Positions 38,446 through 47,062 of a DNA stretch of 64,000 bases are shown one piece after another. A program made the position numbers and the translations under genes. The notes beneath the pieces were generated by a model. The model was not told the origin of the DNA and did no database searches. It saw only the letters and a list, made by a program, of their open reading frames with translations. This DNA comes from Sphingopyxis sp. LC81 (GTDB taxonomy: Bacteria; Pseudomonadota; Alphaproteobacteria; Sphingomonadales; Sphingomonadaceae), in the NCBI RefSeq assembly GCF_000756375.1, contig NZ_JNFD01000030.1, positions 108,436 to 172,435 on the forward strand, read 5' to 3'. Within the stretch, counting starts at the first letter, position 1. Every line of letters starts with the position of its first letter.

Positions 38446-39242
38446 TGGACTGGCTGCGCGTCCATCGCGGCGACGCGCCGCTCGTCATCGCCTTCCCGCA
38501 TGGCGGCACCGGACTTGCGGGGCTCGACGAGCAGTTTGTTTCGCCCTGGCATGCGCAGATCGACACCGACTGGTATATCGCCGAGCTGTACGCCTTCGCT
38601 GCCGATCGGGGCGCAACGTTCGTAGCGACCAGCATTTCACGCAGCGTGATCGACATGAACCGCGATCCGTCGGGCGCCTCGCTCTACCCGGGACAGGCGA
38701 CGACCGAGCTGTGCCCGACGACGACCTTCGATGGTGATCCGATCTATCGCTTTGATACGCCGGACGAAGCAGAGATCATGCAGCGGCTGAACCTCTATCA
38801 TCGCCCCTACCATGATGCACTGACCGAAGAACTCGACCGGCTGAAAGCCGCGCACGGCAAAGTCGTCCTCTACGACGCGCATTCGATCCGCAGCCACGTC
38901 CCGCGCCTGTTCGACGGTGAGTTGCCGCAGTTCAACATCGGCACCAACGGCGGCGCGACCTCAGCCCCCGAACTCGAAACCATCGTCGCGAACATCTGCG
39001 CCGCGAGCGGTAAGAGCCATGTCGTCAACGGCCGCTTCAAGGGCGGCTGGACGACGCGCCATTATGGCCGTCCCGACGACGGTATCCACGCGATCCAGAT
39101 GGAGCTGGCGCAGCGCGGCTATATGGCCGAGCCGGCCGAGATCACCCACACCAACTGGCCATCCCCCCTCGACCCCAATCCCGCGATCCGGCCCATACTG
39201 GAGCAAGTGATCGCCGCGACCCTCGATTTTGCGAAAGGATAG
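38445..39242 (+). CDS. hutG: N-formylglutamate deformylase
   Basis: It releases formate and glutamate in the last step. The 265-residue protein shows [10 protein letters not shown] near the start, [41 protein letters not shown] (metal-binding His) and [15 protein letters not shown], typical of the FGase family rather than the ureohydrolase HutG. Its ATG shares the last base of the hutH stop. Confidence 0.95.
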   Translation: MDWLRVHRGDAPLVIAFPHGGTGLAGLDEQFVSPWHAQIDTDWYIAELYAFAADRGATFVATSISRSVIDMNRDPSGASLYPGQATTELCPTTTFDGDPIYRFDTPDEAEIMQRLNLYHRPYHDALTEELDRLKAAHGKVVLYDAHSIRSHVPRLFDGELPQFNIGTNGGATSAPELETIVANICAASGKSHVVNGRFKGGWTTRHYGRPDDGIHAIQMELAQRGYMAEPAEITHTNWPSPLDPNPAIRPILEQVIAATLDFAKG

Positions 39243-39244
39243 AA

Positions 39245-40906
39245 ATGACCCGCCTCGACAACAGCCGCGTGATCCGCCCCGCTACCGGCCCGGAGCTCAG
39301 CGCGAAAAGCTGGCTCACCGAAGCGCCGATGCGGATGCTGATGAACAACCTTCACCCCGACGTCGCCGAGGCGCCGCACGAACTGGTCGTCTATGGCGGC
39401 ATCGGCCGCGCCGCGCGCGACTGGGACAGCTATGACCGGATCGTCGAGACGCTGAAGCGGCTCGAGGGCGACGAAACCCTGCTGATCCAGTCGGGCAAGC
39501 CCGTCGGCGTCTTCCGCACGCACGAAAATGCCCCGCGGGTGCTGCTCGCCAATTCGAACCTCGTCCCCGAATGGGCGAATTGGGATCATTTCCACGAGCT
39601 CGATAAAAAAGGCCTGATGATGTACGGCCAGATGACGGCGGGCAGCTGGATCTATATCGGCAGCCAGGGCATCGTTCAGGGCACCTACGAAACCTTCGTC
39701 GAAATGGGCCGCCAGCATTATGGCGGCAGCCTTGCGGGCCGCTGGCTGCTCACCGCCGGTCTCGGCGGCATGGGCGGCGCGCAGCCGCTCGCCGCGGTGA
39801 TGGCGGGCGCGAGCTGCCTCGCGATCGAATGCCAGCCGAGCCGCATCGAGATGCGCCTGCGCACCGGCTATCTCGACAAGCAGGCGTCGAGCATCGACGA
39901 GGCGATTGCGATGATCGAGGCAAGCCATGCCGAGGGCAAACCCGTCTCGGTGGGCCTGCTCGGCAACGCCGCCGAGATTCTGCCCGAAATGGTGCGCCGC
40001 GGCATCCGCCCCGACCTCCTCACCGACCAGACTTCGGCGCATGACCCGGTCAACGGCTACCTCCCCGCGGGCTGGACCCTCGACGAGTGGTTCTCGAAGC
40101 GCGAGAGCGATCCCGCCGCGGTCGCCAAGGCGGCGAAGGCGTCGATGGCGGTGCATGTGCAGGCGATGCTCGACCTGCAGGCGGCCGGTGTGCCGACGAC
40201 CGACTATGGCAATAATATCCGTCAGGTGGCGAAGGACGAGGGCGTCGAAAATGCCTTCGACTTCCCGGGCTTCGTCCCCGCCTATGTCCGCCCGCTCTTC
40301 TGCCGCGGCATCGGCCCCTTTCGCTGGGTCGCGCTCTCGGGCGACCCTGAGGATATCTACAAGACCGACGCCAAGGTGAAGGAGCTGCTCCCGGACAATA
40401 AGCACCTCCACAACTGGCTCGACATGGCGCGCGAGAAGATCCAGTTTCAGGGCCTGCCCGCGCGCATCTGCTGGGTTGGACTCGGCGACCGTCACCGGCT
40501 CGGCCTTGCCTTCAACGAAATGGTGGCATCGGGCGAATTGAAAGCCCCCATCGTCATCGGCCGCGACCATCTGGACTCGGGCTCGGTCGCCTCGCCCAAT
40601 CGTGAGACCGAGGCGATGCGCGACGGGTCGGACGCCGTGTCCGACTGGCCTTTGCTCAACGCGCTGCTCAATACTGCATCGGGCGCGACCTGGGTGTCGC
40701 TGCACCACGGCGGCGGGGTCGGCATGGGCTATTCGCAACACAGCGGCATGGTGATCGTCGCCGACGGCACCCCCGAAGCGGCGAAGCGGCTCGAACGCGT
40801 GCTGTGGAACGACCCCGGCACCGGCGTGATGCGCCACGCCGACGCGGGTTATGACATCGCGATCGACTGCGCGCGCGAGAAGGGCCTCGACCTGCCGAGC
40901 ATCTAG
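39245..40906 (+). CDS. hutU: Urocanate hydratase
   Basis: It converts urocanate to imidazolone propionate using tightly bound NAD+. The 553-residue protein has [19 protein letters not shown] for NAD binding, the active-site [13 protein letters not shown] region, [20 protein letters not shown] and [20 protein letters not shown] near the C-terminus. It begins 2 bp after hutG and is the last gene of the hut operon. Confidence 0.97.
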   Translation: MTRLDNSRVIRPATGPELSAKSWLTEAPMRMLMNNLHPDVAEAPHELVVYGGIGRAARDWDSYDRIVETLKRLEGDETLLIQSGKPVGVFRTHENAPRVLLANSNLVPEWANWDHFHELDKKGLMMYGQMTAGSWIYIGSQGIVQGTYETFVEMGRQHYGGSLAGRWLLTAGLGGMGGAQPLAAVMAGASCLAIECQPSRIEMRLRTGYLDKQASSIDEAIAMIEASHAEGKPVSVGLLGNAAEILPEMVRRGIRPDLLTDQTSAHDPVNGYLPAGWTLDEWFSKRESDPAAVAKAAKASMAVHVQAMLDLQAAGVPTTDYGNNIRQVAKDEGVENAFDFPGFVPAYVRPLFCRGIGPFRWVALSGDPEDIYKTDAKVKELLPDNKHLHNWLDMAREKIQFQGLPARICWVGLGDRHRLGLAFNEMVASGELKAPIVIGRDHLDSGSVASPNRETEAMRDGSDAVSDWPLLNALLNTASGATWVSLHHGGGVGMGYSQHSGMVIVADGTPEAAKRLERVLWNDPGTGVMRHADAGYDIAIDCAREKGLDLPSI

Positions 40907-40945
40907 CGCTTGTTTCAGTTGCACCGAAACAGCTTCGCATCCTAA

Positions 40946-40972
40946 GGCTCTCCCCACGACAAGGGGAGAGCC
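40946..40972 (+). terminator. Strong hairpin between hutU and the acyl-CoA dehydrogenase gene
   Basis: GGCTCTCCCC and GGGGAGAGCC form a perfect 10-bp stem with a 7-nt loop (ACGACAA). There is no U-run. The right arm contains GGGGAG, the only Shine-Dalgarno-like sequence before the downstream ATG at 40981, so the hairpin could hide the ribosome-binding site as well as slow transcription. Confidence 0.6.
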
Positions 40973-40980
40973 AGAAGCCG

Positions 40981-42144
40981 ATGTCCGAAGCGCAGCCGCC
41001 GAGCTACCCTGAAATCCGCGAGGCGGTGCGCCGCCTGTGCGCCGATTTCCCCGGCGAATATTGGCAGCGCCTCGACCGCGACCGCATCTATCCGATCGAG
41101 TTCGTCCGCACGCTCACCGAAGCGGGTTTCCTCTCGGTCCTCATCCCCGAACAATATGGCGGCTCGGGCCTCGGGCTCGGTGCCGCGACCGCGGTGCTCG
41201 AGGAAATCCATCGGTCGGGTTGCAACGGCGGCGCGTGCCATGCGCAGATGTACACGATGGGCACCCTGCTCAAGCACGGGTCGGAGGCGCAGAAACAGGC
41301 CTATCTGCCCGCGATCGCCAGCGGCGAGCTGCGCCTGCAGGCGTTCGGCGTCACCGAACCCACAGCGGGCACCGACACGACGCGCATCCGCACTTTCGCA
41401 CGTAAGGTCGGCGACAAATATATCGTCAACGGCCAGAAAATCTGGATCAGCCGCGCCGAACATTCGGACCTGATGATCCTGCTCTGCCGCACCACCCCGC
41501 GCGAGGAGTGCGCCAAGCCCTCCGACGGGATGAGCGTGCTGCTCGTCGACATGCGCGAGGCGCAGGGCAAGGGCCTGACGATCCGCCCCGTCCGCACGAT
41601 GCTCAACCATGCGACGACCGAGCTCTTCTTCGACGATCTCGAAGTCCCCGCCGCGAATTTGATCGGCGAGGAGGGCAAGGGTTTTCGCTACATATTGTCG
41701 GGCATGAACGCCGAGCGCATCCTGATCGCGTCCGAATGTATCGGCGACGGGCGCTTCTTCATCGACCGCGCCACCGCTTATGCGAAGGACCGCGAGGTCT
41801 TTGGCCGCGCGATTGGCACGAACCAGGGCATCCAGTTCCCGATCGCGCGCGCCTATGTCCAGATCGCCGCCGCCGCCGAGATGGTCGACAAGGCCGCACG
41901 GCTGTTCGACGACGGGCAGGATGGCGGGACCGAAGCCAATATGGCCAAGATGCTCGCGTCCGAAGCGAGCTGGTACGCCGCCGACATGTGTATCCAGACG
42001 CACGGCGGCTTCGGCTTCGCCGAGGAATATGACATCGAGCGCAAGTTTCGCGAGACGCGCCTCTATCAAGTCGCGCCGATCAGCACGAATTTGATCCTGA
42101 GCCATGTCGCGACCCACGCGCTCGGCCTGCCCAAGAGCTTTTGA
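40981..42144 (+). CDS. Acyl-CoA dehydrogenase family protein
   Basis: The 387-residue flavoprotein carries IPEQYGGSGLGLGAATAVLEE, the FAD/substrate motif FGVTEPTAGTDTTR, IWISRAEHSD, and the C-terminal signature QTHGGFGFAEEYDIERKFRETRLYQVAPIS. It oxidises an unidentified acyl-CoA, passing electrons to an electron-transfer flavoprotein. The next gene, a MaoC-like hydratase, starts on the last base of its stop, so the two probably act in sequence. Its substrate need not relate to histidine. Confidence 0.9.
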   Translation: MSEAQPPSYPEIREAVRRLCADFPGEYWQRLDRDRIYPIEFVRTLTEAGFLSVLIPEQYGGSGLGLGAATAVLEEIHRSGCNGGACHAQMYTMGTLLKHGSEAQKQAYLPAIASGELRLQAFGVTEPTAGTDTTRIRTFARKVGDKYIVNGQKIWISRAEHSDLMILLCRTTPREECAKPSDGMSVLLVDMREAQGKGLTIRPVRTMLNHATTELFFDDLEVPAANLIGEEGKGFRYILSGMNAERILIASECIGDGRFFIDRATAYAKDREVFGRAIGTNQGIQFPIARAYVQIAAAAEMVDKAARLFDDGQDGGTEANMAKMLASEASWYAADMCIQTHGGFGFAEEYDIERKFRETRLYQVAPISTNLILSHVATHALGLPKSF

Positions 42145-42980
42145 TGGACGATTATTCCGCCTGGGTCGGCCGCAGCGAAACGCGCGAGGATGTCGCGACC
42201 GCGGCGCCGCTCGCAGGCCTTGCCGCGCTGCTCGATCATGACGTTTCGCCCTGGGCGCCCGGCACCGTTCCGCCGCTGGCGCACTGGCTCTATTTCCTGC
42301 CCACCGCGCGTCAGTCGGTGATCGGCGAGGACGGCCACCCGCGCCGCGACGGCGCAGGCCTGCTCCCGCCCGTCCCGCTCCCGCGCCGCATGTGGGCGGG
42401 CAGCCGCATCGACTTCCTTTCCCCGGTCGCGGTCGGCGCCGCGCTGACCCGCGTCACCACGATCGACGCGATCAAACCCAAGCGCGGCGCGAGCGGCGAC
42501 CTCCTGTTCGTGACGCTGAGCCACGACATTGCGGCGGACGGCGTCGCCGCGATCCGCGAAGAGCAGGACATCGTCTTTCGCGCGCCCGCGACAACCGCGC
42601 CCGCGCCCGTGCCAGCCGCAGCAATCGAACCCGAGCCCGCCGACGCGGTGCGCCGCCTGTCGCCCGATCCGGTACTCCTGTTCCGCTATTCGGCGCTCAC
42701 CTTCAACGCCCACCGCATCCACTACGACCGCGACTATGCGCAGCGTGTCGAGGGCTATTCGGGGCTCGTCGTCCACGGCCCGCTGATCGCGACCTTGCTG
42801 ATGGATCACTTCTTGCGCACCGCGCCCGGCGCGCTCCCCCGCCGTTTCAGCTTCCGCGCCGAGGCACCGCTGATCGACGGCGTCCCCTTCGACCTCTGCC
42901 TCGCCCGCGATGGCGATGCGACGCGATTGTGGGCGCGCGATGCAGCGGGGCGAACGACGATGCGCGCCGACGTCGCATAG
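42144..42980 (+). CDS. MaoC/FAS1-like dehydratase (mesaconyl-C4-CoA hydratase-like)
   Basis: The 278-residue protein has a double hot-dog layout. The N-terminal FAS1-like half has LPPVPLPRRMWAGSRIDFLSPVAVGA. The C-terminal half has the hydratase motif FRYSALTFNAHRIHYDRDYAQRVEGYSGLVVHGPL, with catalytic Asn/His-Asp spacing. This matches itaconyl/mesaconyl-CoA hydratase-type enzymes. Paired with the acyl-CoA dehydrogenase, it would hydrate the 2-enoyl-CoA formed. The substrate is not determined. Confidence 0.82.
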   Translation: MDDYSAWVGRSETREDVATAAPLAGLAALLDHDVSPWAPGTVPPLAHWLYFLPTARQSVIGEDGHPRRDGAGLLPPVPLPRRMWAGSRIDFLSPVAVGAALTRVTTIDAIKPKRGASGDLLFVTLSHDIAADGVAAIREEQDIVFRAPATTAPAPVPAAAIEPEPADAVRRLSPDPVLLFRYSALTFNAHRIHYDRDYAQRVEGYSGLVVHGPLIATLLMDHFLRTAPGALPRRFSFRAEAPLIDGVPFDLCLARDGDATRLWARDAAGRTTMRADVA

Positions 42981-43099
42981 CGGAGCCGGCCCCAAGCAAA
43001 TCCACCCACCGAGATCATCTGGGTATTTCTCCGCCCCCGACATTGCCAATTCGCAAAGCGGGTCATGCCGCGGCGGATCATGATCGCCTTGTTCGCACC

Positions 43100-43130
43100 G
43101 ATGCGGACGGAGTCGGGGAGGATCCGCATC
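43100..43130. promoter_or_regulatory. Inverted repeat upstream of the amyloid-like operon
   Basis: GATGCGGA and TCCGCATC form perfect 8-bp arms separated by 15 bp, 52-82 bp before the ATG at 43182. A perfect palindrome ATGCCGATCGGCAT follows at 43135-43148. The half-site ATGCGGA also occurs as an inverted repeat upstream of the Crp/Fnr gene (47802-47824). It may bind a shared regulator; this is inference. Confidence 0.4.
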
Positions 43131-43181
43131 AGCCATGCCGATCGGCATCGCGCGCCATCCCCTTTTGTAAGGAGAGTAGCC

Positions 43182-43712
43182 ATGATCAAGAAAGTCATGC
43201 TGGCGGTGTCGACGCTGGCGCTTGCCGTCTCGGCCGCACCTGCGATCGCGCAAGGTCAAGACCAGGACAATGACAACACCACGACCGGTGCCTCTGGCAA
43301 CAACAGCGACACCGTCGTCGTCAACGACCTGATCGACCTGTTCGTCCAGGACAATGCTGCCGACACCTTCTCGGATGACGATCAGGACAATGACGGCAAT
43401 GGTTCGTTCAACGGCAACAGCTTCGTTGTGGCGACCCAGTCATTGAGCGCGACCAACACCAACCAGAATCTCGACGAAGTCGTCGACATGGATGGTGAAG
43501 ACGACAGCGACACGAATGTCGGCTATCAGAGCGGCAACAACAGTGTGACCGGCAGCGCCTTCGCGGCCTATGCCGGCATTCTGAACGCCGCCTGGAACAC
43601 GGGCATCAACGCCAACACCCAGGCAGCGACCAACATCGCGGCGAGCGGCACTGTCAGCTTCGGCGACAGCGGCGGCAACGGTGGTGCCGGCGGCGGCGCC
43701 GGCGGCGACTAA
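43182..43712 (+). CDS. Secreted Asn/Asp/Gly-rich protein, candidate amyloid subunit (FapB/FapC-like)
   Basis: The 176-residue precursor has a clean signal peptide (IKKVMLAVSTLALAVSAAPAIA, cleavage near 23/24). The mature part is very rich in Asn, Asp, Gly, Ser and Thr. It contains NSVTGSAFAAYAGILNAAWN then TGINANTQAATNIAASGTV near the C-terminus, and ends in a glycine-rich tail (GNGGAGGGAGGD). It has no cysteine or enzyme motif. Low-complexity, polar, export-targeted sequence beside a C39 peptidase and a FapF-like protein suggests a fibre subunit. GGAG lies 8 bp before the ATG. A strong hairpin follows the gene. Confidence 0.7.
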   Translation: MIKKVMLAVSTLALAVSAAPAIAQGQDQDNDNTTTGASGNNSDTVVVNDLIDLFVQDNAADTFSDDDQDNDGNGSFNGNSFVVATQSLSATNTNQNLDEVVDMDGEDDSDTNVGYQSGNNSVTGSAFAAYAGILNAAWNTGINANTQAATNIAASGTVSFGDSGGNGGAGGGAGGD

Positions 43713-43725
43713 CAGCGTCCCCCGG

Positions 43726-43758
43726 ATGGCCGGCCCGACCCACTGGAGGGCCGGCCAT
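43726..43758 (+). terminator. Intra-operon hairpin after the candidate amyloid gene
   Basis: ATGGCCGGCCC pairs perfectly with GGGCCGGCCAT (11 bp, 11-nt loop), followed by TTTCCCAAATTTT. It lies 14 bp after the stop of the Asn-rich protein and 36 bp before the next start. It is probably a leaky terminator or mRNA 3-prime stabiliser, giving more of the first protein than of the downstream ones. Confidence 0.65.
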
Positions 43759-43793
43759 TTCCCAAATTTTCGCTTTCAAGGAGCGCCCGCGTC

Positions 43794-44201
43794 ATGAAAC
43801 CCCCGATCGTCCCGGCCCTGCTGGTCCTGGCAGGCCTGTCCGTGCCCGTATCGGCGCAGCTGCCCCCGCCCGAAGCTGCGGCCCCGCGCGTGGTCGAGGC
43901 CGCCCCGGCCGAAGCCTATGCAGCCCCGGCGATCGCGGTGCGGCCCGAACGCAAATCGCCGATGCTGAAAGACAAAGAGCTCGACACGCTGCGCGGCGGC
44001 CAGTCGCTCGTCATCACCAATCAGACGATGGACTCGATCGTCAGCGGCAACGTCCTCAAGGGCGACTATACCGCGGGTGCCGTCACGCTGAGCGATTTCG
44101 CGCTTTCCAATTTCAATGGTGTCGGCAATCTGCTGATCAACACCGGTGCGCAGGTCAGTGCCCAAAGCGGCGTGAACCTGACCATCAACCTCGGCGATTG
44201 A
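43794..44201 (+). CDS. Secreted protein with internal double-glycine leader motif
   Basis: The 135-residue precursor starts with a Sec signal peptide (PPIVPALLVLAGLSVPVSA, cleavage near 21/22), then an Ala/Pro-rich stretch. LKDKELDTLRGG at 58-69 matches the bacteriocin-type consensus LSxxELxxIxGG. Cleavage after Gly69 would leave 66 residues, with SNFNGVGNLLINTGAQVSAQ near the end and SGVNLTINLGD at the C-terminus. AAGGAG precedes the ATG. The C39 peptidase gene begins 6 bp downstream and is the obvious processing enzyme. Function unknown; a minor fibre subunit or assembly factor is likely. Confidence 0.7.
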   Translation: MKPPIVPALLVLAGLSVPVSAQLPPPEAAAPRVVEAAPAEAYAAPAIAVRPERKSPMLKDKELDTLRGGQSLVITNQTMDSIVSGNVLKGDYTAGAVTLSDFALSNFNGVGNLLINTGAQVSAQSGVNLTINLGD

Positions 44202-44207
44202 ATTGCC

Positions 44208-44942
44208 ATGCGGCCCATGCGAGCCTTGATCGCGGGCATGTTCTGCGCCCTTGCGGCGACGCCCGCCGCCGCCGAGGTCCGGCTGACCGGACCCGAAACG
44301 GGCGGCAATTACCAGCTTCAGGTGATGACCTGGTGGGATATCCCGTTCCGCTCCGTCGTTCGCCAGCGCTATGATTTCAGCTGCGGTTCCGCCGCGATCG
44401 CGACCCTGCTCACCTATCATTATGGCGCGCCGACATCGGAGGCGATGCCTTTTCGCGCGATGTGGAAAACGGGCGACCGCGAGGCGATCCGCAAGGTCGG
44501 CTTCTCGATGCTCGACATGAAAAACTATCTCGCCTCGCGCGGCTTTCGCGCCGAGGGCTTCCGGATCACCGCCGAGCAGTTGAAGCAGGTGAAGCGCCCG
44601 ACGATCGTCCTGCTGGACCTCAAGGGCTTCAAGCATTTCGTGGTCGTCAAGGGCGTCCGCGGCGACCGCGTGCTCACCGGCGATTCGGTCCTCGGCCTCA
44701 ACGAATATTCGCTCAGCGATTTCGAGAAGCATTGGAACGGCATCGCGCTGGCGATCGTCGAGGGCGGACAAAAGCGCCCGTCCTTCAACCTTGCCGGCGA
44801 CTGGGGTCCCTGGTCGCAGGCGCCGCTCGAAGATGAGGGCGCGCTTCGCGTTTCGATCAGCGATCTGACGACCAACCTTCCTCCGCAATATCAGCTGACG
44901 CCGCAGATCCTGCTCGATGTCCGCGTCGGCACCGTGAAATGA
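44208..44942 (+). CDS. Periplasmic C39-family cysteine peptidase (FapD-like)
   Basis: The 244-residue protein has an N-terminal signal peptide (MRALIAGMFCALAATPAAAE). A C39-like papain fold follows with Gln53 and Cys59 in RQRYDFSCGSAAIATLL, His143 in FKHFVVVKGV, and Asp159 in LTGDSVLGLNEYS: a complete oxyanion/catalytic set. It is not fused to an ABC transporter, unlike bacteriocin exporters, and should act in the periplasm. In Pseudomonas the equivalent FapD is needed for Fap fibre biogenesis. Flanking genes encode two proteins with double-glycine sites. The C-terminal 80 residues after the catalytic core are unassigned. Confidence 0.85.
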   Translation: MRPMRALIAGMFCALAATPAAAEVRLTGPETGGNYQLQVMTWWDIPFRSVVRQRYDFSCGSAAIATLLTYHYGAPTSEAMPFRAMWKTGDREAIRKVGFSMLDMKNYLASRGFRAEGFRITAEQLKQVKRPTIVLLDLKGFKHFVVVKGVRGDRVLTGDSVLGLNEYSLSDFEKHWNGIALAIVEGGQKRPSFNLAGDWGPWSQAPLEDEGALRVSISDLTTNLPPQYQLTPQILLDVRVGTVK

Positions 44943-44950
44943 GGCCGACC

Positions 44951-45517
44951 ATGTCCCCCCGCATCCTCCTGCTCGCCTTCGCGCCGGTGCTCCTCGCGGC
45001 AAGCGAGCCCGCGGCCGACGATCCGCTGGCGGACGCCGAGACGGTATCGGACGAAGTGCTCGCGGCGCAGCGCGGCGGTTTTGCCTTTCAGGGCATGGTG
45101 ATCGCGTTCGGCGCCGATATTCGCAGCTTTGTGAACGACGAACTTGCGCTCCGCACGATCGTCAGCTGGACCCCCCAGGGATCCTCGATCGAGCGCTTTG
45201 TGTCGCCCGCGCTGACCGCGGTCGACGCGGCGCAGATCCAGGGCGGCATCTTGACCAGCGGCGGCATCACCATGCGCGTCGGCGATGAACCGGTATTCCT
45301 CGCGAACAACGGCCAGACCGCGCTGATCCAGCGCACCGACGCGATCCAGAATGTTCTGATCAACACCGCCAGCAATGTCTCGCTCAACCAGCAGGTCGAC
45401 GCCGTACTCGACATCGGCGGCTACGAAGGCTTCCGCGACGCATTGGCGTCGACGCGGATGAGCGACGCGATCGGCGCCGTGATGGGCGCGCAGACGGTCG
45501 GCGCGCTCGGCAACTGA
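44951..45517 (+). CDS. Second secreted protein with double-glycine leader motif
   Basis: The 188-residue product has a signal-like N-terminus (RILLLAFAPVLLAASEP). It then shows VSDEVLAAQRGG ending at Gly43, a fair match to the C39 leader consensus. Predicted mature length is 145 residues, with the segment RTDAIQNVLINTASNVSLNQ resembling the C-terminus of the 43794 protein. I set the start at the ATG with GAGG six bases upstream; another ATG at 44939 overlaps the peptidase stop. Possible fibre-associated or FapE-like role; no enzyme motif seen. Confidence 0.68.
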   Translation: MSPRILLLAFAPVLLAASEPAADDPLADAETVSDEVLAAQRGGFAFQGMVIAFGADIRSFVNDELALRTIVSWTPQGSSIERFVSPALTAVDAAQIQGGILTSGGITMRVGDEPVFLANNGQTALIQRTDAIQNVLINTASNVSLNQQVDAVLDIGGYEGFRDALASTRMSDAIGAVMGAQTVGALGN

Positions 45518-45529
45518 ACGACCCCCCGC

Positions 45530-45586
45530 CCCTGTTTCGACAGGGACGGTTCACCTCGCCCCGCCTCTTTTGGCGGGGCTTCTTTA
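45530..45586 (+). terminator. Terminator between the convergent amyloid-like operons
   Basis: GCCCCGCC-TCTTTT-GGCGGGGC (45558-45579) followed by TTCTTTA is a classical intrinsic terminator for the rightward operon. A smaller hairpin CCCTGT-TTCG-ACAGGG precedes it at 45530-45545. The convergent gene ends at 45626. Confidence 0.8.
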
Positions 45587-45625
45587 TGGGGTTCTTATGG
45601 GGTTGGGTTCGGCCGACCAGCCGGA

Positions 45626-47062
45626 TCATAGTTTCCCGCCGAACGGCATGCGCAGCGTGATCGACACGTCGGGCGCATCTTCGGTCACGCCGATTTCGAA
45701 ACCCATGTTCAGAACGTCGCGCTCGGTCAGGCGGTACGACATGCCGAAATTGAGCGAACCGACGTGGATATAGTTGGATTTCTGGTTCGTATCGCCAATC
45801 TCGGTCTTGGTCGGGAAGATATAATTGTGCCGGTAACCGAGCGAGAAGGAGAAGCGCGGGTTGAGCGCGAAACCGAAACCGATATTGGCGGAGACCGCAT
45901 CGCCCGGATCGACGCGCCCGATCAGCACCTCGCCGACCAGTTTGTTCACGTCGCGCGGGATATGATAGAGATAGGCCGCCCCGCCATAGATTACGGCGGG
46001 ATCCGACGGCATCAGGAAATTGAGCCCCGGCTGCACCGCCCAGAAACCCGACCCGGTGGCGAGCCCCGTCGCGACGCCGAATTCGTCGTAGCCGACCTCG
46101 AACGGCCCCTTGCCCGTGTCCGACTTCACACGCAGCGTCCCGACGAAGATCGGCTTTTGCCCGACCGGGCGATTGAATTGATAGCGCAGCGAGAATTCGG
46201 CGTCGCCGACCCCGTCCTCGCGCAGCGCGATCGACCGGACGATGCCCTCGTCGCGCTGCTGGACGACCTCGATCCGGTCGTTGCGATAGAGATAGGGGAT
46301 GCGCACCTCGGCCTCGAGCCGGTCGCTGATGCCGTAGCGCAGCGAGGCCGTGCCGACGAGCGTGTCGCGGTCGGCGTCGGTCGCCTCGATCAGCCCGATC
46401 TGGATCCCCGGGATCAGCTCGATCCCGCGAAAGACGAGACGGTTGGTCGACGAACGCGTATATTCGAACGAGGGTTCAAAAATGAGGTTGCCGGCGCGCG
46501 TCAGCACGCCCTGTCCTTCGGGAACCGCGGCGACGCGTTCGGCGGTCGACTCGCTCGGCGGCGGCGCCTCGCCAACCGGCGCATCGGGCAGCGCGACGGC
46601 GTCGCTGCCGGGGCCCGGAAGCGCGGGGCCGGCAATGCCCTGCCCCATGCCGGTCCCGCGGAACATGTCGAGCGGCGCCTCGGCGAGGGCGAAAGACGAT
46701 AGCCGGTCGATCTGCGCCTGCTGGGTGATAAGCTGTCCCTGCATCTTCACGATATGCTGCCGCTGCTCGGCGAGCATCACATTCTGCTGGTCGATCAGCG
46801 CGCGCTGCTCGGCGATGATCCGACGCTGCGCGTCGATTTCGCTCTCGACGCTCGCGGCAGGCGGACTTTCGGCGGCGGCGCCCGGCGCCCCGGCCGCTGC
46901 ATTCCACGTCGGCGCGGTATCGAGAAAGGGAAGCGCATCGCACAGGCATTCGAGCGGCAACGCTTCATACGCCTTCGCCTGCGAGGGCGCAAAAACGGCC
47001 GACAGGCCAACAGCTGCCACACCCATATGGCGCAGCACGGGCGGCGCTGACAGATTGGTCAT
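45626..47062 (-). CDS. Coiled-coil plus beta-barrel outer-membrane protein (FapF-like)
   Basis: The 478-residue precursor has a signal peptide (about 1-31) and an Ala/Pro-rich linker with a CLC motif (39-41). A Gln-rich coiled coil follows at about 72-123 (AEQRALIDQQNVMLAEQRQ). From roughly residue 170 it becomes a barrel of alternating amphipathic strands (SFEYTRSSTNRLVFRGIEL ... DVSITLRMPFGGKL). FapF, the Fap secretion pore, has the same order of coiled coil then barrel. The barrel family may be labelled only transporter by automatic annotation. The start overlaps the Crp/Fnr stop by 4 bp. Confidence 0.75.
   Translation of the reverse strand: MTNLSAPPVLRHMGVAAVGLSAVFAPSQAKAYEALPLECLCDALPFLDTAPTWNAAAGAPGAAAESPPAASVESEIDAQRRIIAEQRALIDQQNVMLAEQRQHIVKMQGQLITQQAQIDRLSSFALAEAPLDMFRGTGMGQGIAGPALPGPGSDAVALPDAPVGEAPPPSESTAERVAAVPEGQGVLTRAGNLIFEPSFEYTRSSTNRLVFRGIELIPGIQIGLIEATDADRDTLVGTASLRYGISDRLEAEVRIPYLYRNDRIEVVQQRDEGIVRSIALREDGVGDAEFSLRYQFNRPVGQKPIFVGTLRVKSDTGKGPFEVGYDEFGVATGLATGSGFWAVQPGLNFLMPSDPAVIYGGAAYLYHIPRDVNKLVGEVLIGRVDPGDAVSANIGFGFALNPRFSFSLGYRHNYIFPTKTEIGDTNQKSNYIHVGSLNFGMSYRLTERDVLNMGFEIGVTEDAPDVSITLRMPFGGKL

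Noticed and set aside
43135..43148. ATGCCGATCGGCAT palindrome as a separate operator
   Set aside because: Short GC-rich palindromes built on CGATCG are common in this DNA; it is noted only with the neighbouring inverted repeat.
44208..44942. Classical bacteriocin/microcin cluster based on the C39 peptidase
   Set aside because: There is no ABC transporter, no immunity protein and no cationic peptide; the candidate substrates have Sec signals, so a Fap-like system fits better.
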